Assembly (NCBI GenBank): GCA_047967505.1
Contig: CM106539.1
Source of the DNA: Dipteris shenzhenensis
Lineage: Eukaryota; Polypodiophyta; Polypodiopsida; Gleicheniales
Length of the DNA: 64,000 nucleotides
Direction: 5' to 3' (one strand)
Under the pieces are notes generated by a model. It worked only from the letters and a program-made list of their open reading frames with translations. It was not told the DNA's origin and did no database searches. This document shows, in pieces, positions 12,596 through 22,249 of this stretch. Position 1 is the stretch's first letter. Every line of letters begins with the position of its first letter. The translations under genes were made by a program, and so were the position numbers.

Positions 12596-12744
12596 TCGTG
12601 CAGAGATGATTTTGGTCACATACTACAGTTTACTAAGTTACTGTTTGAATTTTTGCCCAATAATTGTCGATTTTGAGCAAGAAGTTTTCAAAACAGTCGT
12701 GTTGATTCATCCATACAATGGTAGGAGTGTTCTGTTAATTCACA
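12596..12744. other. Short unique spacer between two satellites
   Basis: This 149-bp stretch matches neither satellite clearly. Its first bases form a small palindrome with the end of array 1 (GCACGTTCGTGC). No gene is seen. Confidence 0.5.
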
Positions 12745-13966
12745 CAACAGACAATCTTGTGTCTCCAATTGATTTGGTATGTGCCACGTGGAAGGTATAA
12801 TGTGTACATTTTTACAATCCCTACTAGTGACTATGTATAAAAAATGGTGCACGTACTAACCAAATATGCATGTGGACTTATCTGTTGGGGATAAAACTAT
12901 GCACGACTCATAGGCTACCATGGACCTACATCCATTCAAGATTTGGTCTCCAAATGATTTGGTATGTGCCACATGGAAGGTATAATGCGTGCATTTTTGC
13001 AAGCACTCCCTATTAGTGACTACGTATGGAAAATGGTGCACGTACTAACCAAATACGCATGTGGACTTATCTGTTGGGGATGAAACTTTGCACGGCTATT
13101 AGGCTACCCTAGACCTACATCAATGCAAGATTTGGTCTCCAACTGATTTGGTATGTGCCACGTGGAAGGTATAATGTGTACATTTTTGCAAGCACTCCCT
13201 ACTAGTGACTAAGTATGGAAAATGGCGCACGTACTAACCAAATATGCATGTGGACTTATCTGTTGGGGATGAAACTTTGCACGGCTCTTAGGCTTCCCTA
13301 GACCTACATCCATGCAAGATTTGGTCTCTAACTGATTTGGTATGTGCGACGTGGAAGGTATAATGCGTACATTTTTACAATCCCTACTAGTGACTACGTA
13401 TGAAAAATGGTGCACGTACTAACCAAATATGCATGTGGACTTATCTGTTGAGGATGAAACTTTGCACGGCTCTTAGGCTACCCTAGACCTACATCCATGC
13501 AAGATTTGGTCTCCAACTGATTTGGTATGTGCCACATGGAAGGTATAATGTGTATATTTTTACAATCCCTACTAGTGAGTACGTATGAAAAATGGCGCAC
13601 GTACTAACCAAATACACATGTGGACTTATCTGTTGGGGATGAAACTTTGCACAGCTCTTAGGCTATCCTAGACCTACATCCATGCAAGATTTGGTCTCCA
13701 ATTGATTTGGTATGTGCCACATGAAAGGTATAATGCATACATTTTTACAATCCCTACCAGTGACTACGTATGAAAAATGGTGCACGTACTAACCAAATAC
13801 GCATGTGGACTTATCTGTTGGGGATGAAACTTTGCACAGACCCTAGACCTACATCCATGCAAGATTTGGTCTCCAACTGATTTGGTATGTGCCACGTGGA
13901 AGGTATAATGCATACATTTTTGCAAGCACTCCCTACTAGTGACTACGTATGGAAAATGACGCATGT
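12745..13966 (+). repeat. Second satellite, 185-189 bp monomer, about 6.5 copies
   Basis: A second tandem repeat, unrelated by eye to the first. The marker ATTTGGTCTC recurs at 12941, 13130, 13319, 13504, 13689 and 13864, giving spacings of 189, 189, 185, 185 and 175. Length variants differ in a TTTTTGCAAGCACTCCC versus TTTTTACAATCCC segment, and the last unit lacks about 10 bases after TTTGCACAG. Each unit has GCACGTACTAACCAAATA and TGTGGACTTATCTGTTGGGG. Confidence 0.93.
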
Positions 13967-15206
13967 ACTAAGGGATCCAAGACACAAGCGCCTACATGTG
14001 CAAGTTGCTGAGGAGGTGATGAAGGACTTCAAGGATATTGTGGATGCAAAGGAGATGCTTGCAGCTTGTGATACTGCCGGTGTAAGTCGTGAAGCTTACA
14101 CATCTATTTTCAAAATTTCAAGTTTGCTATTTTGGGAAAGTATAAGAAGTCTACAGTGCCCCTACCCACACCTTGGTCTGTGAGATGTGCATGGCGAGAA
14201 ACAAACCAATGTGCAAGAGAAATGCTAGGAGGGTACCGTTGCATAAGGGGCATAATGACTTCGAAGAGTAAAAAGAAATCTGGCTTGCAAACCTTTGAGA
14301 TGACTGCTTTCAACAATGTCTACTTAGATGTTGAGAAACTACAAGTAATGGTCAAATTCTATGGCATGAGAGAAGATGGTAAGAGGAAATCCATTATAGC
14401 ATTGCACTTTACTTAGTTCATTTCCTATATCATGTTTATCCTAACGATTTCTCTCTTTTGTTGTACAGATTGCAATGAAAAGCTCATATTTTTCATCAAA
14501 ATGGATGAAGCTCAATTGGTGAAAGAACACAAGTTAGAGAGAGTGATCATCTGTATTATGAATAAAGCCTTAGCCTTTGTTCAAGGGAACGAAGAAGTAG
14601 AGCAACATTTCTCAGTGCAATCAGAGAAAGATATATGGTGGCTTGTAGCATTTGAGACTCCGAGAGAGTGCAGACATTGAAGTGGGTTCTAGATAGAACA
14701 GGAATCCCATCACCGATCCGAAGACAAGAGGAAGGGCAAACATTGACAGTCAATGGCCATGGAACATTTTGAATTGAATGGCCTCTTGCTAGTGATTTGA
14801 AAACCCTCAAGTGCTTACATGGTTGTGATACAGGGGCAAATGCAATGAACACATGCCTTTATTGCATGTGTTCGCAACATAAGCAAAAGGCTGGCGTACA
14901 ATGGGAGAATGGCATTCTTTTTTGCAGCCAAATGCAAGCTTTCAATCGCAAACAAGAAGTATCCAAAGTGAGATCCCATCTTGCCCATCCCACTTGAGAG
15001 AGTACACATATGTACTTTACACACAGAACTACGCATACTTGATAAGTTGTTGTATTTGCATCTTGTTTATTCTTGAAATTTAATTCCGCAAGAAGTACCC
15101 ACACGATGCATTGCAGAAGCTGAGAAGTTGCTGTCAGAGATGGGATTCCATGGAGGACATGTCAAACTTAAGGAGGATAAGAAAATATATGGGGCAACAC
15201 AGAATC
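13967..15206 (+). pseudogene. Unidentified decayed gene, 5' part, split by the copia element
   Basis: Coding-like sequence in shifting frames begins right after the second satellite. Recognisable blocks are a stretch ending in FNNVYLDVEKLQ, a following exon with KMDEAQLVKEHKLERV, then HFSVQSEKDIWWL, DLKTLKCLHGCDTGANAMNT and, near 14990, PLERVHICTLH-like sequence. A plausible 90-bp GT-AG intron lies at 14379-14468 (GTAAGAGG to TTGTACAG). Stops and frameshifts interrupt it. The frame carries across the copia target duplication into 17871. I do not recognise the family. A repeat-derived or transposon-like gene is possible because the blocks resemble no housekeeping protein I know. Confidence 0.55.
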
Positions 15207-15504
15207 TGATGGGATATCTCAAGGTGTATGCCTCAGGCACACCTTATGTTTCTATGTGTGAGTGCTAGAGGCACAGTTAGGTGCCCACAAGCACAGTTAG
15301 GTGGTGGAAGAGCCACATAGGATGATTGAGAGAATCTAGGAGCAGATTGAGGAGATGATTGTGGAGCTCTGAAGTCATCAGTGATGTCAGTGAGCATGTA
15401 TGAGGTGCCTACTTAAGGACCTCACTCTTCTTCATTCTACAAGCAAGTAATGCAAGTATTCTGAGTTTGTGTCCACTCTTTCCTTTCCTTTCAGCTTACC
15501 AACA
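15207..15504 (+). repeat. 5' LTR of the gag-only copia element
   Basis: Begins TGATGGGATATC and ends TTACCAACA, 298 bp. It is followed directly by the primer site. A piece of the same LTR survives at 3559-3622. Confidence 0.95.
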
Positions 15505-15516
15505 TGGTATCAGAGC
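15505..15516 (+). other. Primer-binding site, initiator Met-tRNA
   Basis: TGGTATCAGAGC abuts the LTR end and is the standard plant copia primer site. Confidence 0.93.
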
Positions 15517-16360
15517 CCTTTGATCCCCCTTGAGCCCATTTCTGCCACATCATCATCTTCTTCTTCTCCATTTTCCTCTTTCTTCCCAAAATCTTTGAGA
15601 GCTTGGTTCTCCACCTACAAATGACCATTGCCCAAACCCTTTGAGCTGGAAACTCCTCTAGTATGGGCGAACTTACACCTGCAAGCAATTGAAGAAAAAA
15701 CGTCTGTGGTGGCTACCATTCCCCAAACAACGCATTTTTCGCCATTTCTTCTACTGCTCAATACTCCCTGCCTGCTCCACCATTGCCTGAGCCCTCTTAG
15801 GAGTAGATGGGCGACCTCAAGACGAAGATTTTGAGCCATTTTTCAGCTCATTTGGTTCAGTAACGAGGGAGAAATTGTCAAAACTCAGGTTCAGCCTGTA
15901 GCAACTCTCCCGGGCAAAAGTGCGCACCATTTCGTCCAACCTCTGTGCTAGACCCTCTCTGGTATATGAGCTTTCTTTTGATTTAGAAAGCCCTCTTTTC
16001 ATTGCTTTGAAGAGTGAGCTACAAGCCCTCCAAGTTCAGCCTTTTAGTTTTGATAGTTTTGGACAAGTTTTTGAAGATGATGCTACATAAAATGCTACTC
16101 TAGCATTTCTAGTTTTTTGAAACTTTCAATAACTTCAGTACAAGTGTGGCTCCAGTTTTGTTTTGAATTACTAGACCTGGTTTTGATTGGAAAGTATTCA
16201 TTTTAGCCACTTCTATGAAGCATGTAAGAAGAAGCATCATTGATTGAATATTGGTCACTAGTCTTTGCTACATCAAGTGCTCATATTTTGGAAGTCTTTC
16301 AGTTATTTTTTTCCTTGTAAGAGAGATAGACACTGCCCAATATCTGGGTTAGACCCTCTC

Positions 16361-17191
16361 ATGGCTACCCTATTGAATCTAGAGAAGTTCAATGGAAAGG
16401 GCTTCCACACATGGCAGATGAAGGTGAAATTTGCATTGATGAGGGAAAACTTATGGGGACTTGTCAAACCTACTCCTACCGCTTCTTCTACGGCCTCCAA
16501 TGCTGGAGAATCCTCAACTTCGACACGACCGGCAAGGGATCTAGCTAGAGAAGAAAAGGCATACGGTATCATTGCTCTTGATTTAGGAGATGATTATATT
16601 CACCATATCTCTGACTTGGAGTCTCCTTCAGAAGCTTGGCAGAAGCTTGACATGATTTTTGGTGCTAGCTCTCACATCTCTAAACTATCACTTAAAATCT
16701 CTTTCTTTGAATTGAAGATGGCTAGTGGTACTACTTTAGCAGCTCATGTCAACTATATGCGGAGTCTTATGACTCAATTAGCTTCTATCAACTCTCCTAT
16801 TACTCTAGATGATGCTATGGCAGTGTTACTTAAGAGTATGCCTGAAGATTATGATCACATAGTTACCACTTTGAAAAATATTCCTAATCCTAATCTTGAA
16901 TGTATTATCTCTGCTCTCCAAGAAGAAGAAAGGCATATGGAGCTCAGGAAAGGCAATGACACTGTTTATGCTGTAAAAGTCCAGAAGGGCAAGTATACCC
17001 CTTGCAATCACTGTGGAAAGAAAAATCACCTTTCAAAGGACTACTTCAAAATTAATCCATGCAAGCACTGTGGCAAGAACAACCATAATGAGAAGTTTTG
17101 CAGAGCCAAAGCAAAGACAGAAAATGCAAATCTACTTTCAGTTGATGAGCCTCCACAAGATGAGGCATCCTTTGAAGATTATGCATTTTAA
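16361..17191 (+). CDS. Copia-type Gag polyprotein (sole gene of the element)
   Basis: About 276 residues, forming virus-like particles that package element RNA. I chose the ATG at 16361 because the product then starts MATLLNLEKFNGKGF, the usual copia Gag opening (L-x-x-F-x-G-x-x-F/Y-x-x-W); an in-frame ATG at 16265 would add 32 atypical residues. The central part contains AWQKLDMIFG and an MPEDYDHIV block, as in UBN2-type Gag domains. Two CCHC zinc knuckles lie near the C-terminus. The second is intact (CKHCGKNNHNEKFC). The first has Tyr in place of the last Cys (codon TAC at 17042), as if by one G-to-A change. The frame ends DYAF then TAA with no protease domain. Open frame and near-identical LTRs suggest it was translated recently. 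Confidence 0.9.
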   Translation: MATLLNLEKFNGKGFHTWQMKVKFALMRENLWGLVKPTPTASSTASNAGESSTSTRPARDLAREEKAYGIIALDLGDDYIHHISDLESPSEAWQKLDMIFGASSHISKLSLKISFFELKMASGTTLAAHVNYMRSLMTQLASINSPITLDDAMAVLLKSMPEDYDHIVTTLKNIPNPNLECIISALQEEERHMELRKGNDTVYAVKVQKGKYTPCNHCGKKNHLSKDYFKINPCKHCGKNNHNEKFCRAKAKTENANLLSVDEPPQDEASFEDYAF

Positions 17192-17553
17192 AACATCTCT
17201 ATGTATGCTCCAGATCTCTCTTTTTATGTCAAGGTACTCAGCCTGGATAGTCCTCCAAAATGAATGCAATAAACTATTGTGTTTTTTGTGTGTTTTGTAA
17301 ACACCTCTGGTCACCTTATGATGTAGGCCATGTGTATGTTTTGCTCCATGGTACCTCCTGCAAACATTGTGTGCATGTACATGCAGGGGAGATAACCATT
17401 GGAAGGTCTTTTTGTATCCCTTTTTGTTTACCTTACACCCAAGGGAACCCTTGCTAGCATGAAAACCTAGCCATAGATTTATCCTTGACCACCATGAGAT
17501 GGCATGAGAAACTATGAGACTAGATGGATCCTTGACATAGCCTGAGGCATTCC

Positions 17554-17567
17554 CTTGAGGGGGGGTT
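17554..17567 (+). other. Polypurine tract of the copia element
   Basis: TTGAGGGGGGGTTT lies directly before the 3' LTR and would prime plus-strand synthesis. Confidence 0.8.
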
Positions 17568-17865
17568 TGATGGGATATCTCAAGGTGTATGCCTCAGGCA
17601 CACCTTATGTTTCTATGTGCGAGTGCTAGAGGCACAGTTAGGTGCCCACAAGCACAGTTAGGTGGTGGAAGAGCCACATAGGATGATTGAGAGAATCTAG
17701 GAGCAGATTGAGGAGATGATTGTGGAGCTCTGAAGTCATCAGTGATGTCAGTGAGCATGTATGAGGTGCCTACTTAAGGACCTCACTCTTCTTCATTCTA
17801 CAAGCAAGTAATGCAAGTATTCTGAGTTTGTGTCCACTCTTTCCTTTCCTTTCAGCTTACCAACA
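17568..17865 (+). repeat. 3' LTR of the gag-only copia element
   Basis: 298 bp, the same length as the 5' LTR and differing at one base by eye. It is followed by the target duplication GAATC. Confidence 0.95.
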
Positions 17866-17870
17866 GAATC

Positions 17871-18651
17871 TTCCTGCAAAAGTGTCCATGGGTGGAGGGA
17901 AGGCAAGGAGATTCCTATCGAACCACATCTCGACAAAGACAAATATACATTGTCTCAAAGAAGTTTGGGTTGGGAATACTAGAAAGCATTGTGTGAATGC
18001 ATGACCAATAAGGCTTCTCATCCTCAAGTAGCAACTTTGAGAGCTAAAGTATGGACAAAGGTAGATGCATTGATAAAATTGCTTCACCAGGTTCAATCGA
18101 TGAGATGTATTATGAAAGTTTCAAGATGGCTGTGAAAGAGTTTATGCAATAAAATGGTTAAAGCATGGGGGCAGTCGCACATTACGCATTACATGGTAAT
18201 CTTGGCACCATCATAATATTTAGTACTTGCATTATAAATAGTTTTTGTTGCCAAAATGATTCTCCTCATGTTTGAAACATATTCTCTATGCACATGAACC
18301 ATGGTTTGTCGGGGCCCTTTGTCCATTTGGAATACACAAGGCATGGAGAAGTCACACTATAGAGCCAAGACAGCCTACTTCAAGAACTCAAGGCATGATG
18401 GTGGTGTCACTCGCAACAATGCATTGCATGAGATGTTCGATTGGTTTTCTAAATGTTTACTAGGAAGGACTTTGAAGTTTGAAAATGCAAAGGCATCAGA
18501 ACTTGCAAAAGCAGGTCAAATTGTATCAAAGAATAGAAGGCATAGTGTTTGGAAAGCATCCATAGGGAGTCAAAGAGTCACACATTGGTTGCAAGATAGA
18601 GTGAGAGAAGGGAGCAGATGTGTCCAACCACCAATAGAAGCTATGGTATAA
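17871..18651 (+). pseudogene. Unidentified decayed gene, 3' part
   Basis: Continuation of the gene begun at 13967. Removing the copia element and one GAATC joins KIYGATQN to LPAKVSMGGGKARRFLS in frame. Further on are SHITHYM, then after a probable intron KHILYAHEPWFVG, then SHYRAKTAYFKNSRHDGG and NALHEMFDWFSK. A candidate intron donor GTAATC follows THYM near 18196, but I see no good acceptor before KHILYAH, which may be mutated. Several stops remain. Family not recognised. Confidence 0.5.
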
Positions 18652-18715
18652 TTGTATACAAATATGAAATAAATATATTGCTTATTTTGACCACAATTTG
18701 TGTACTCACACGACG

Positions 18716-18925
18716 TTGGGGAAAGTGGGGACATGGTGAAGGAGGGGGGAGAGAAGGGAGGGGCGCAGGGCGGGGCAAGGGGAGGGGTGGAGTGGTAGCA
18801 AGGGTGGGAGGAGGGGGGTATGGGGGGTATGGGGGAGGGTGATGGGTGTGGGCGGGGCAAGTAGGGGGAGAGCAATGGGAGGGGAGGGCGGCGAGGTTGG
18901 GGGAGGGGGGTTGAAGGGGTTAGGG
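18716..18925 (+). repeat. G-rich low-complexity tract
   Basis: Runs of GGGG and GGAGGGG on the plus strand with G-quadruplex potential, just upstream of the H3-like pseudogene. The Pro-rich minus-strand frame here is a composition artefact. Confidence 0.75.
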
Positions 18926-19029
18926 CGGGGGCAGGGGGCACGATGAAACCCTAAACGTAATTAAAAGGAGTGTCAAAACATGATGGGCCTATGTAAAACG
19001 TTTAAAAGAACCCTAACTCTCATTATTCA

Positions 19030-20093
19030 ATGGCAAGAGTGAAGAACACTGCTAGACACACAGGACACTGCCTCCACCCTTCCTCCTCTAGCTCCACCAC
19101 CTCCATGGCATCTGTGCACACAAACCTATCTGGGTCCCGGTGGCGCCTCCTCCGACTCTCGTGAGCCCTCCTCCAACTCTCATGAGGTCTCCCAGGACTC
19201 TCATGAGCCCTCCCCCAACTCTCGTGAGTCCTCCCCCAAGTCTCATGAGCCCACTCCCAGTCTCGTGAGCCTTCTCCTCCTCCCAAGTCCCATGAGCCCA
19301 CTCCCAAGCCCCAAGAGCATGAGCCTTTCCCTATGTGTTCCCCTCAGCCTTAGCCCCAACCTGACCCTCAACCTTTCCCTCAGCCTTCCCCTTAGCCTTC
19401 CCCTCAACCTTTCCCTCTAGCCTTCCCCTCAACCTTCCCCTCGGCCTTCCCTCTCCATAAGAGCACTCCCCTGATCGAACAAAATGTATTCAATAACCTC
19501 CTGAACATAGAGAGGCTTCTTGAGGGCCAACAGACTGCTAAGAAGAGCACAATCTTCCCTCTCCCAGTGATCAACCCATCATAGAAATGATACTTGTGCC
19601 CATGAATAGGGTAAAGAAGACACCGAGGAAGCCCCATCCCAAATAAGGACAAAGCTCAAGACGTTCGCGAGAGAAGGATTCAGAGGAGGATCAACGTAGA
19701 CAAGAGCAATGGAAGAAATTCACGGCAGACAGGAGGCCGTGGGATCGTGTTCGGGTACCTGTAAAGCCTCCACCAAGAGTTAGGAAGCCGTACAGAGCAA
19801 AGCCAGGAGCACGAGCCCTAAGGGAGATCAGACAAATGCAGAAGACCATCGACAACCTAATCCTGCATGCTCCCTTCCAATGTGTGGTACGAGAGATAGC
19901 ACAGGGATATAAGGACAACATGTGATTTAGCATAGGAGCTATGGGGGTGCTCTAGGAGGCTGCGAAGCAAGTGACCACCACTCCATTCGAGGATGCCAAC
20001 TTGTGTGCCATCCACGCAGAGCGCATCACAGTCATGGACAAGGACATGGCTGTGGCGAAGCGGCTATGGAGTGACCCAAGCTTGAATCCCTAG
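19030..20093 (+). pseudogene. Histone H3-variant (possibly CENH3-like) pseudogene
   Basis: The ATG at 19030 opens MARVKNTARHTG, close to the H3 tail start MARTK-TAR. The histone fold lies at 19761-20093 in one frame: RKPYRAKPGARALREIRQMQ (alphaN), then APFQCVVREIAQGYKDNM (alpha1/loop1), EAAKQ (alpha2), [20 protein letters not shown] (alpha2/loop2) and a C-terminal tail ending SDPSLNP before TAG at 20091. Two in-frame stops break the fold, TGA at 19923 and TAG at 19953; both are explicable as C-to-T changes of CGA and CAG. Between tail and fold lie about 700 bp with minisatellites and other frames, so introns, frameshifts or tail expansion must be assumed. Divergence from canonical H3 (no PFQRLVREI, altered alphaN and C-tail) favours a variant such as CENH3, but loop1 is not longer than in canonical H3, so this is not settled. 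AATAAA occurs downstream at about 20184; no poly(A) tail is seen. Confidence 0.8.
19150..19320 (+). repeat. Minisatellite in the H3-like pseudogene tail
   Basis: Degenerate units of about 24-27 bp built on CTCATGAGCCCTCCCCCAAC and TCTCGTGAG. A second short repeat with CCTTCCCCTCAACC units follows at about 19345-19455. Confidence 0.7.
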
Positions 20094-20274
20094 ATTCTCT
20101 TGCAGCCCACTCTTCGGACTTAGACCACCCCCTGCTCTTGAAGGCACTATCTTGTATCTAAGGCCCAAGGGCTGATATTTTTTAATAAAATATATCCACA
20201 TTCTCTACTCTATCGCATTGTTGTGTATTCTCCCTTTCAATGACTGAAGTAATTGATCATTTTAATGTGAGTTT
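20094..20274. other. 3' flank of the H3-like pseudogene
   Basis: Short AT-rich flank with TTTTTTAATAAAATATAT near 20178-20195, a possible polyadenylation region. Nothing else is seen. Confidence 0.4.
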
Positions 20275-20535
20275 TGAATTCTGTCAAATCCTGAAAGAAT
20301 TTCACCGTCGCGTAGAATGGAAAAGTGTCCGGGACATCACCTGGGCCAAAATGCCCAAATTCATGCCGTGGCAGGTTTTGGGCTTTCTAGGGTCCTGGTG
20401 ACGTCCCAGACACTGGCTTGAATGCCCAAATTTGTGCCATGGTGGGTATGGGGATTTCTAGGGCCTTGGCGATGTCCCGGACACTTTTCCTTTCTGTGCG
20501 ACGATGAAATTCCTTCAAGATTTGACAGAAATGGA
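20275..20535. repeat. Foldback (inverted repeat) with an internal direct duplication
   Basis: The left arm includes AAAGTGTCCGGGACATC and the right arm GATGTCCCGGACACTTTTCC. Arms of roughly 65-70 bp pair with a few mismatches (TCTGTCAAATCCTGAAAGAA versus TTCCTTCAAGATTTGACAGA). The middle holds two similar direct copies of about 85 bp, each with GCCCAAATT, TTTCTAGGG and GTCCC-GACAC. The shape fits a non-autonomous foldback or MITE; no clear target duplication was identified. Confidence 0.75.
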
Positions 20536-20758
20536 CTTTAGATATCCAGAATTGGTGAAAATGATACCAAATTGGCTAGAAATGTATTAAATTAACACAA
20601 TTAAAATGATGGAGAAAATATATCATCAACAACTTAAACAAAATACAATGGAATTCATGATGAGCAACAATAACTTAAGACAAATAAAAAAGACACGTAG
20701 TCATGTATCCATTGAAATATCCATTTAAACATATGTTTATATATATATACAAAAGGCC
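20536..20758. other. AT-rich spacer
   Basis: No gene, repeat or signal that I can support, apart from short (AT)n near 20740. Confidence 0.5.
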
Positions 20759-22249
20759 TCACAAGCTATCTTTCTTCTTGGCTAGTTTGAGTACATCGAG
20801 GATAGGGGTCTTTGAATACCCTAGTGGATTCCTAGATATAAATCTAGCCGTAGCAGAACTAACATCCTCCAACCCTGCTGCCAAAGACATAACTGTTGCC
20901 ATCAATGCCCTGCCATGAATGTTCGATCCAAAGGCATTGATAGCAGCTAGGCGGTGTACCAAAATGACTTTGTCATCATTCCAAGTAATGTTGGAGTATC
21001 CAATAGCACGCAACAATGCCTTGCACTTCAGCACCTTCGAAGGACCTCGAGGAGAAAATTTGCTATGAAAGACCACGATATGCTCTATGACTTTGCCAAG
21101 GTAATGGGCCAAAGAATGATCTCACCCAAATGCGCTGCGAACATTACCCCATTGAGATGAGAATTCATCAAGCTCAAACGTGCCCTATAACAATTCAATA
21201 AACATTAGAAGACCAACAAAACAAATTATATTGAAAGAACATCAAAATAAAAAATATTGTTCAAACTTACCACTATAGCATCGTCGACTTCTATCCCTTC
21301 CTCATTTGCAATGTTGATGGAACCAGGTGCTGTGTGATGTTCCATTTGGGAGGTGGATTCTTTCTCCTAACCTATGGTGGAGGTGGAAGCTTCTGCATTA
21401 GAGGGTTGTGCATCGTATACGGACATGTCTGCATCCCTCATTCAAACTAGTGTCATCAAGAGAAAGTCTTCCATTGTCTGGTCTTTGGAACCTAAAACCC
21501 CAGGATCTTTGACACTTGTGTCAACATCAAACCCCAATAGGACTCCAAGTGCCTCATCCTCTCGTAGTCCAGAAAGAACCTCTATGTCATGGAGGAATAC
21601 GTACTCTTCTCCATTGATGATGAGTGGGGACAAGGACCATCATTCTGATTTTGGGTCAGTGGTTTCCAATGCAGATTCTTGCTACACTGGGGGCTCTTGA
21701 AGTAGGCTCAATGCTTGAGCTGCTTCCATCTTCTCTATTGCATCGTCAAGAATCTCTTCCATGTACCTGTCCAAGTCTAGTCTAGGGATGACCAAATTAG
21801 TAGTTCTACTAGAGGGGATGCTAGACGATGAGGCTTCTTCCTCTAAATTTCCTTCTTGGAGAAGGAAGATGAATGTCATCTCCCATGAAAGGAATTTGGT
21901 GCCTGTATTTCCTGTGATCCCTGCATCTAGGATGTCTTGAACTTCAACTGTCCTAAACTATAAGGTTGTCACAAAAGCGGGCCAAGCGCTTTACAAACTT
22001 GGGTTCCTCTATGAACAAATACTTTATGTAATCTATGGGAACCCATCTCTTTGAAGAGTGGTCAAGTGTATAAGCAAAATTTGAGAAATTATCTTGCATG
22101 TAAATGAGATCTGAGAAGTCATTCTTGGCTCGCATATATGTGGCTAGGACATCTAAAGTCCTATCAAACACTAAAAATAGCTCTTTCTCATGATCTGCAA
22201 ATGCAGTTCATGAGATGAAGTCATGGAACGCAGTTCTAGTTGAATCCAT
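20759..22249 (-). pseudogene. Intron-containing decayed gene of unknown family (copy 1)
   Basis: On the minus strand an ATG at 22249 opens MDSTRTAFHDFIS. Later blocks include YMRAKNDFSDLIYMQDNFSN, VQDILDAGITGNTGTKFLSW, LDLDRYMEEILDDAIEKMEA, NGEEYVFLHDIEVLSGLRED and, in the last exon, KALLRAIGYSNITWNDDKVI. A canonical 86-bp GT-AG intron lies at 21270-21185 (GTAAGT to TTATAG) and joins DDAIV to GTFELDEFSS in frame. Stops (for example TGA at 21124-21122) and frame changes break it. A second copy lies at 62991-63897 on the plus strand, with the same opening and the blocks GTLFVSLE and REYLLLIDIKKLREDEVLG. Function unknown; two diverged copies with the same layout suggest a repeat-borne or amplified gene. 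Confidence 0.6.

Larger units (their letters stand above)
15207..17865 (+). mobile_element. Gag-only copia-type LTR retrotransposon (TR-GAG-like, non-autonomous)
   Basis: A complete 2659-bp element: two 298-bp LTRs (TGATGG...CCAACA), an initiator-Met-tRNA primer site, a polypurine tract and the target duplication GAATC at 15202-15206 and 17866-17870. The LTRs differ at one position that I can find (GTGTGAG versus GTGCGAG), so insertion was recent. The interior has one frame, a copia Gag with zinc knuckles. There is no room for, and no trace of, protease, integrase, reverse transcriptase or RNase H. This fits the described class of terminal-repeat retrotransposons with a GAG domain, which need enzymes from an autonomous relative. 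It interrupts the decayed gene at 13967-18651. Confidence 0.93.

Noticed and set aside
16361-17191. Domesticated gag gene of the host
   Set aside because: Flanked by near-identical LTRs, primer site, polypurine tract and target duplication, so it belongs to a recent mobile element.
19023-19307. 94-residue minus-strand ORF rich in Trp, His and Glu
   Set aside because: Antisense reading of the CTCATGAGCC minisatellite in the H3-like pseudogene.
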